Positions 5,169 through 9,338 of a DNA stretch of 9,338 nucleotides are shown here, one piece after another. Source of the stretch: Candidatus Stercoripulliclostridium pullicola. GTDB lineage: Bacteria; Bacillota; Clostridia; Christensenellales; DTU072. The stretch lies in the NCBI GenBank assembly GCA_017694145.1, contig JADINF010000050.1:1-9338 (forward strand), read 5' to 3'. The first letter of the stretch is position 1. Each line of letters starts with the position of its first letter. The position numbers and the translations under genes were made by a program. Under the pieces are notes generated by a model. The model did not search any database. It was not told where the DNA came from and saw nothing but the letters and a program-made list of their open reading frames with translations.

Positions 5169-7994
5169 CTATTCAGCCTCGAATATCTTTTTGAGATAAG
5201 CGCCCGTTACCGAAGCGGGATTCTCGCTCACTTCCTCGGGGGTGCCCGAAGCCACAACTTCGCCGCCTCCGTCGCCGCCCTCGGGACCGAGATCGACTAT
5301 ATAATCCGCCACTTTGATCACGTCGAGGTTATGTTCGATGACGATTATCGTGTTGCCGCCGTCCGCGAGCCTGTCGAGAATTTTGATGAGTTTCTGCACG
5401 TCGTACATGTGCAGTCCCGTGGTGGGCTCGTCGAGGATATAGAGAGTTTTGCCGGTATTGCGCTTGCTGAGTTCGGTGGCGAGCTTCACGCGCTGCGCTT
5501 CGCCTCCAGAAAGCGTCGTCGAAGGCTGTCCGAGCCTTATATATCCCAGTCCCACGTCCTGCAGGCACTTGATCTTGTTGTAGATACGCGGAACGTTGCG
5601 GAAAAACTCGCAGGCGGTGTCCACCGTCATGTCGAGCACGTCGAAAATGGATTTGCCTTTGAACTTGACTTCTAGCGTTTCCTTGTTGTAACGCTTGCCG
5701 CCGCACACTTCGCAGGGGACGTAAACGTCGGGAAGGAAGTGCATTTCTATCTTCAGGATACCGTCGCCCTTACAGTTCTCGCACCTGCCGCCGGGCACGT
5801 TGAAACTGAATCTTCCGCCCGTATATCCTCTCGCTTTAGCGTCCGCGGTCATCGCGAACAGCTCGCGTATAGGCGTGAACACCTCTGTGTAGGTAGCGGG
5901 ATTGCTCCTCGGGGTGCGCCCTATCGGACTCTGATCTATACATATCACGTTGTCGAAGTTCTCCGCGCCCTCTACGGAGTCGAATTTCCCTTCGGTGCGG
6001 AAGGCGTGGTTGACGACGTTGACGAGATGCGGATAAAGTATGCCGTTGACGAGCGAGGATTTGCCGCTTCCCGACACTCCCGTCACCGCGGTCATCACCC
6101 CTATCGGAAATTCCACCGTCACGTTCTTGAGGTTGTTCTGCTTCGCGCCGCGCACGACGAGCTTCTTGCCGTTTCCTTTGCGCCTTTCCTTCGGAACGGG
6201 TATCGAGCGTCTGCCCGCGAGATAATCGCCCGTGATAGAATCTTTACAAGCGATAATGTCGTCAACGGTACCCTCAGCTACCAAATATCCACCTTTTTCT
6301 CCCGCATAAGGTCCGATATCGATTATATGATCGGCGGAGCGTATGGTCTCCTCGTCGTGCTCTACCACGATGAGCGTATTGCCGAGATCGCGTAGCTTCT
6401 GCAACGCTTCTATCAATCTTCCGTTATCTCTCTGGTGCAGCCCTATCGACGGCTCGTCAAGGATATACAGTACTCCCATAAGCCCGCTGCCTATCTGGGT
6501 GGCAAGCCTTATGCGCTGGCTCTCGCCGCCCGACAGCGTAGCCGCCGAACGCGCGAGCGTGAGGTATCCGAGCCCCACCGTATTGAGGAAGTTCAGTCTT
6601 GCGAGCACTTCTTTAAGTATCGGCGCGCACACTATCTTGTCGCGCTCGTTGAGCTCTACCTTATTAAAAAACTCGATAAGCTCCTTTACCGGAAGCTCGC
6701 ACACCTCGGCTATATTCTTGCCCGCGAAAGTCACGGCGAGCACTTCCTTTTTGAGACGCTTCCCGCCGCAGGTTTCGCACGGAAGGAAGGTCATATATCT
6801 TTCGAGGTCGTTTTTGACCCCTTCCGACTGCGTTTCCTTGTATCTCCTCGCAAGGTTGTTTATGATGCCTTCGAAGGGCGAACTGTACGTCGCGCTGAAG
6901 CGCTTGGACTGCCATTCCATATCGACGGTCTCGCCTTTGGTGCCGTAAAGGATTATGTTTTTCGCTTCGGGCGAAAGATCTTTGAAGGGTACGTCGAGGC
7001 TGAAGCCGTATTTGCGGGCAACCGCCGTGAGCTCGCGCTCGTACATCTTGCCCATATCCATTATCGACCAGCCGCTGACGCGGATCGCGCCTTCGTGAAT
7101 AGAGAGGTTCTCGTCCCTTACGACTTTGTTCACGTCCACTTCGTGGCGCATACCTATTCCGAGGCATGACTCGCAGGCGCCGTAAGGGCTGTTGAACGAG
7201 AACATTCTCGGCGTAAGCTCCGGTATCGATATTTCGCAGTCCGGACAGGCGTATTTGGTGGAATACAGCGTTTCCGTGCCGTCCGTTTCGACGGACACAA
7301 GCCCGTCGGCAAGCTTCAGAGCGGTTTCCACGGAGTCCGTGAGTCTTCTGTTCATATCCGCGTGTATGACGAGCCTGTCTATCACCACCGATATCGTATG
7401 CTTGATATTCTTTTCGAGGTCTATGTCCTCGTCGAGCGTGCGCATTTTACCGTCCACTTTCACGCGGACGTAACCCTGTTTGCGGTATTGCTCGAAAAGT
7501 TTATTGAATTCGCCCTTGCGCCCGCGCACTACGGGAGCCGATATTATGACTTTAGTCCCTTCGGGAAACTGCATTATGCGTTCGTTGATCTGATCCACGC
7601 TCACGGAAGTTATTTCCCTGCCGCATTTCGGGCAGTGCGGAACGCCCGCGTGCGCGAACAAAAGCCTGAGATAATCGTATATCTCCGTGACGGTGCCCAC
7701 CGTGGAACGCGGGTTCTTGCTCGTCGTTTTCTGATCTATCGATATGGCGGGGCTCAAGCCGTCTATACTCTCGACGTCGGGCTTCTCCATCTGCCCCAGA
7801 AACATTCTCGCGTAACTCGAAAGGCTCTCGATATACCTTCTCTGTCCTTCCGCGAATATCGTATCGAACGCAAGCGACGACTTGCCGCTTCCGCTTAAAC
7901 CGGTAAATACCACGAGTTTGTCCCGCGGTATCGTTACGTCTATATTTTTGAGATTGTTTTCTTTCGCGCCGTGTACGCGTATGTCGCTACGCAT
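5169..7994 (-). CDS. uvrA: Excinuclease ABC subunit A (UvrA)
   Basis: UvrA is the damage-sensing ATPase of nucleotide excision repair; as a dimer it loads UvrB on distorted DNA. The 941-residue length is normal. The two ABC ATPase halves are intact. Walker A motifs are GLSGSGKSS (32-40, K38) and GVSGSGKSS (639-647, K645); ABC signatures LSGGES and LSGGEA begin at 487 and 828; Walker B ends in LDEP with D513/E514 and D855/E856. Zinc-binding cysteine pairs are C250/C253 with C274/C277 and C738/C741 with C761/C764, and an extra CPKC sits at 121-124, as in Gram-positive UvrA. The ATG overlaps the uvrB stop codon (TAATG) and follows AGGAG at a 7-base distance, so translation is probably coupled. 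No frameshift or missing key residue is seen. Confidence 0.99.
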   Translation of the reverse strand: MRSDIRVHGAKENNLKNIDVTIPRDKLVVFTGLSGSGKSSLAFDTIFAEGQRRYIESLSSYARMFLGQMEKPDVESIDGLSPAISIDQKTTSKNPRSTVGTVTEIYDYLRLLFAHAGVPHCPKCGREITSVSVDQINERIMQFPEGTKVIISAPVVRGRKGEFNKLFEQYRKQGYVRVKVDGKMRTLDEDIDLEKNIKHTISVVIDRLVIHADMNRRLTDSVETALKLADGLVSVETDGTETLYSTKYACPDCEISIPELTPRMFSFNSPYGACESCLGIGMRHEVDVNKVVRDENLSIHEGAIRVSGWSIMDMGKMYERELTAVARKYGFSLDVPFKDLSPEAKNIILYGTKGETVDMEWQSKRFSATYSSPFEGIINNLARRYKETQSEGVKNDLERYMTFLPCETCGGKRLKKEVLAVTFAGKNIAEVCELPVKELIEFFNKVELNERDKIVCAPILKEVLARLNFLNTVGLGYLTLARSAATLSGGESQRIRLATQIGSGLMGVLYILDEPSIGLHQRDNGRLIEALQKLRDLGNTLIVVEHDEETIRSADHIIDIGPYAGEKGGYLVAEGTVDDIIACKDSITGDYLAGRRSIPVPKERRKGNGKKLVVRGAKQNNLKNVTVEFPIGVMTAVTGVSGSGKSSLVNGILYPHLVNVVNHAFRTEGKFDSVEGAENFDNVICIDQSPIGRTPRSNPATYTEVFTPIRELFAMTADAKARGYTGGRFSFNVPGGRCENCKGDGILKIEMHFLPDVYVPCEVCGGKRYNKETLEVKFKGKSIFDVLDMTVDTACEFFRNVPRIYNKIKCLQDVGLGYIRLGQPSTTLSGGEAQRVKLATELSKRNTGKTLYILDEPTTGLHMYDVQKLIKILDRLADGGNTIIVIEHNLDVIKVADYIVDLGPEGGDGGGEVVASGTPEEVSENPASVTGAYLKKIFEAE

Positions 7995-9338
7995 TATTTA
8001 TCTCCTCTCAACTTTTTGAGTTCCGCTATCCTGTCGCGCAGAACTATCGCCCCTTCGAAATCGTATCCCGCGGCGGCTGTCGCCATAAGTCCGCGTAAAT
8101 GTTCGATCTCGGCGTTGATCTCGCGTTTGGTCAGTTTCTTCTTGTCTTTATCGAAATCCGCTTTCTTCGTTATCGCTATCGTATTTACTATCGGTTTGAC
8201 TATGGTGCGCGGAGTAATACCGTGCGCTTCGTTGAACGCTATCTGTTTCGCCCTGCGCCTGTCGGTTTCGGCTATCGCCTCGCGCATGCTACCCGTCATC
8301 ACGTCGGCGTACATTATCACGCGCGCGTCTTTATTACGCGCCGCGCGCCCTACGGTCTGGATAAGCGACGAGCGCGACCTCAGGAAACCTTCCTTGTCCG
8401 CGTCGAGTATCGCCACAAGCAATACTTCCGGTATGTCCAGTCCTTCGCGCAGAAGGTTTATGCCCACTATGACGTCGATATCCCCTCTGCGAAGCCTGTT
8501 GATAATGTCTATACGGTCGAGCGTGTCTATATCCGAGTGCATGTATTCCACTTTGATATGGTGCTCTTTGAGGTATTCGGTGAGGCTTTCCGCCATTTTT
8601 TTCGTGAGCGTGGTGACGAGCACTCTGCCGCCCGCTTCCACGGCGGTATTTATTTCGCCGATGAGGTCGTCTATCTGTCCCGCGGTGGGTTTCACGGTTA
8701 TCGGCGGTTCCAGAAGTCCCGTCGGTCTCAAAAGCTGCTCTACCACTTCGCCGCCCGCTTCGCGGAGCTCGTACTCCTGGGGAGTAGCGGAAACGCATAT
8801 CAATTGCTTCACGCGCGCATTGAACTCGTCGAAATTGAGCGGACGGTTGTCGAACGCCGCGGGAAGTCGGAAACCGTATTCCACAAGGTTAGTTTTCCGC
8901 ATACGGTCGCCGTTATACATACCTCTCAACTGCGGAAGCGTAATGTGGCTCTCGTCCACGAATACGATGAAATCCTCGTTGAAATAATCGATGAGCGTAT
9001 AAGGCGGCTCGCCCGGTTTTCTCCCGTCGAAATACCTCGAATAATTCTCTATCCCGCTGCAATAGCCCATTTCTCGGATCATTTCTATGTCGTAATTGAC
9101 GCGCTCGCGTATCCTTTGCGCTTCTATGAGCTTATTCGCGGCGGTGAATTCCGCTTCGCGCGCTTCCATATCGAAGTGTATTTCCTCGAGGGTACCTTCG
9201 AGCTTATCGGAGCCTACCACGTAGTGGGTCGCGGGGTAGATCGCAACGTGCTGAACGTAATTTATCGCCTTGCCCGTAACCGTGTCGAACTCCGCGATGC
9301 TCTCCACTTCGTCGCCGAAAAAGGACACTCTTATAGCC
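7994..9338 (-). CDS. uvrB: Excinuclease ABC subunit B (UvrB), C-terminal 447 residues
   Basis: UvrB is the helicase-like protein that verifies lesions after UvrA loads it and then recruits the UvrC nuclease. The right window edge cuts the gene: the reading frame is open to 9338 and the fragment begins AIRVSFFGDEVE, which lies about 200 residues into UvrB. The N-terminal Walker A and the beta-hairpin are therefore outside the window. Visible are the DEAD-box-like DESH (8945-8956), CVSATP motif III, the second helicase domain with YMHSDIDTLDR, GINLLREGLDIPE motif V and QTVGRAAR motif VI (about 8336-8359), and a C-terminal UVR motif (about 8000-8120) that contacts UvrC. A GTG at 9328 is the internal valine of RVSFFG, not a start. 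The stop overlaps the uvrA start by one base. Confidence 0.98.
   Translation of the reverse strand, partial: AIRVSFFGDEVESIAEFDTVTGKAINYVQHVAIYPATHYVVGSDKLEGTLEEIHFDMEAREAEFTAANKLIEAQRIRERVNYDIEMIREMGYCSGIENYSRYFDGRKPGEPPYTLIDYFNEDFIVFVDESHITLPQLRGMYNGDRMRKTNLVEYGFRLPAAFDNRPLNFDEFNARVKQLICVSATPQEYELREAGGEVVEQLLRPTGLLEPPITVKPTAGQIDDLIGEINTAVEAGGRVLVTTLTKKMAESLTEYLKEHHIKVEYMHSDIDTLDRIDIINRLRRGDIDVIVGINLLREGLDIPEVLLVAILDADKEGFLRSRSSLIQTVGRAARNKDARVIMYADVMTGSMREAIAETDRRRAKQIAFNEAHGITPRTIVKPIVNTIAITKKADFDKDKKKLTKREINAEIEHLRGLMATAAAGYDFEGAIVLRDRIAELKKLRGDK
8001..8010 (-). promoter_or_regulatory. uvrA Shine-Dalgarno inside the uvrB 3' end
   Basis: The - strand reads GAGAGGAGATAAATAATG, so AGGAG lies within the last uvrB codons and the uvrA ATG shares its A with the uvrB TAA. 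This arrangement supports translational coupling and a roughly matched supply of the two repair subunits. Confidence 0.8.

Noticed and set aside
5145..7898. Several open frames of 176-244 codons on the + strand opposite uvrA
   Set aside because: All lie within intact uvrA, whose motifs run through the whole length; their translations are R/H/Y-rich shadows.
7971..8987. 338-codon open frame antisense to uvrB
   Set aside because: It is a serine-rich shadow translation of a conserved gene, with no domain and no SD.
9326..9328. GTG as the start of a short UvrB
   Set aside because: The frame stays open to the window edge and continues with AIR, the expected UvrB sequence before VSFFG; the gene is cut by the edge, not truncated.

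Overview
The window is a chromosomal segment of a member of the Bacillota, most likely an uncultured anaerobic Clostridia lineage. The evidence for this is the clostridial-type hexameric glutamate dehydrogenase, a SpoVB-like flippase, a DUF421/DUF4363 membrane pair, an ECF-type folate transporter subunit under a tetrahydrofolate (THF) riboswitch, and mostly AGGAG-like ribosome binding sites. The species cannot be named from this sequence alone. I see no mobile element, CRISPR array, tRNA or rRNA.

Layout. Positions 1-172 are a short upstream region with an AT-rich inverted repeat just before the ribosome binding site of gdhA (173-1510, + strand). A strong intrinsic terminator (1580-1623) follows, and a SpoVB/MurJ-like lipid flippase gene (1646-3202, +) starts 22 bases after it. 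The other genes lie on the - strand and are transcribed from right to left: uvrB (cut by the right edge), uvrA (overlapping uvrB by one base as TAATG), a DUF421/YetF-like membrane protein, a DUF4363 protein, and a folT-like ECF S component that converges on the flippase gene. In the DUF4363-folT gap sit a likely sigma-A-type promoter, a complete THF riboswitch aptamer and an intrinsic terminator whose stem contains the folT Shine-Dalgarno.

How the parts work together. UvrA and UvrB are the damage-recognition half of nucleotide excision repair and look translationally coupled. The two small membrane-associated genes behind them are probably co-transcribed with each other and possibly with uvrBA. 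The folate transporter subunit forms its own regulatory unit. When reduced folate is plentiful, the aptamer should fold and leave the terminator/SD hairpin free to form, giving low uptake. When folate is scarce, the 3' side of the aptamer can instead pair with the terminator's 3' arm. GdhA provides ammonium assimilation or glutamate catabolism and appears to be a single-gene unit.

The most rewarding part is the 3858-4050 stretch, which holds promoter, aptamer, expression platform and start codon. The aptamer class is known; the compact combined terminator/SD design and its alternative pairing are readings from this sequence. I did not find a wholly new system here.
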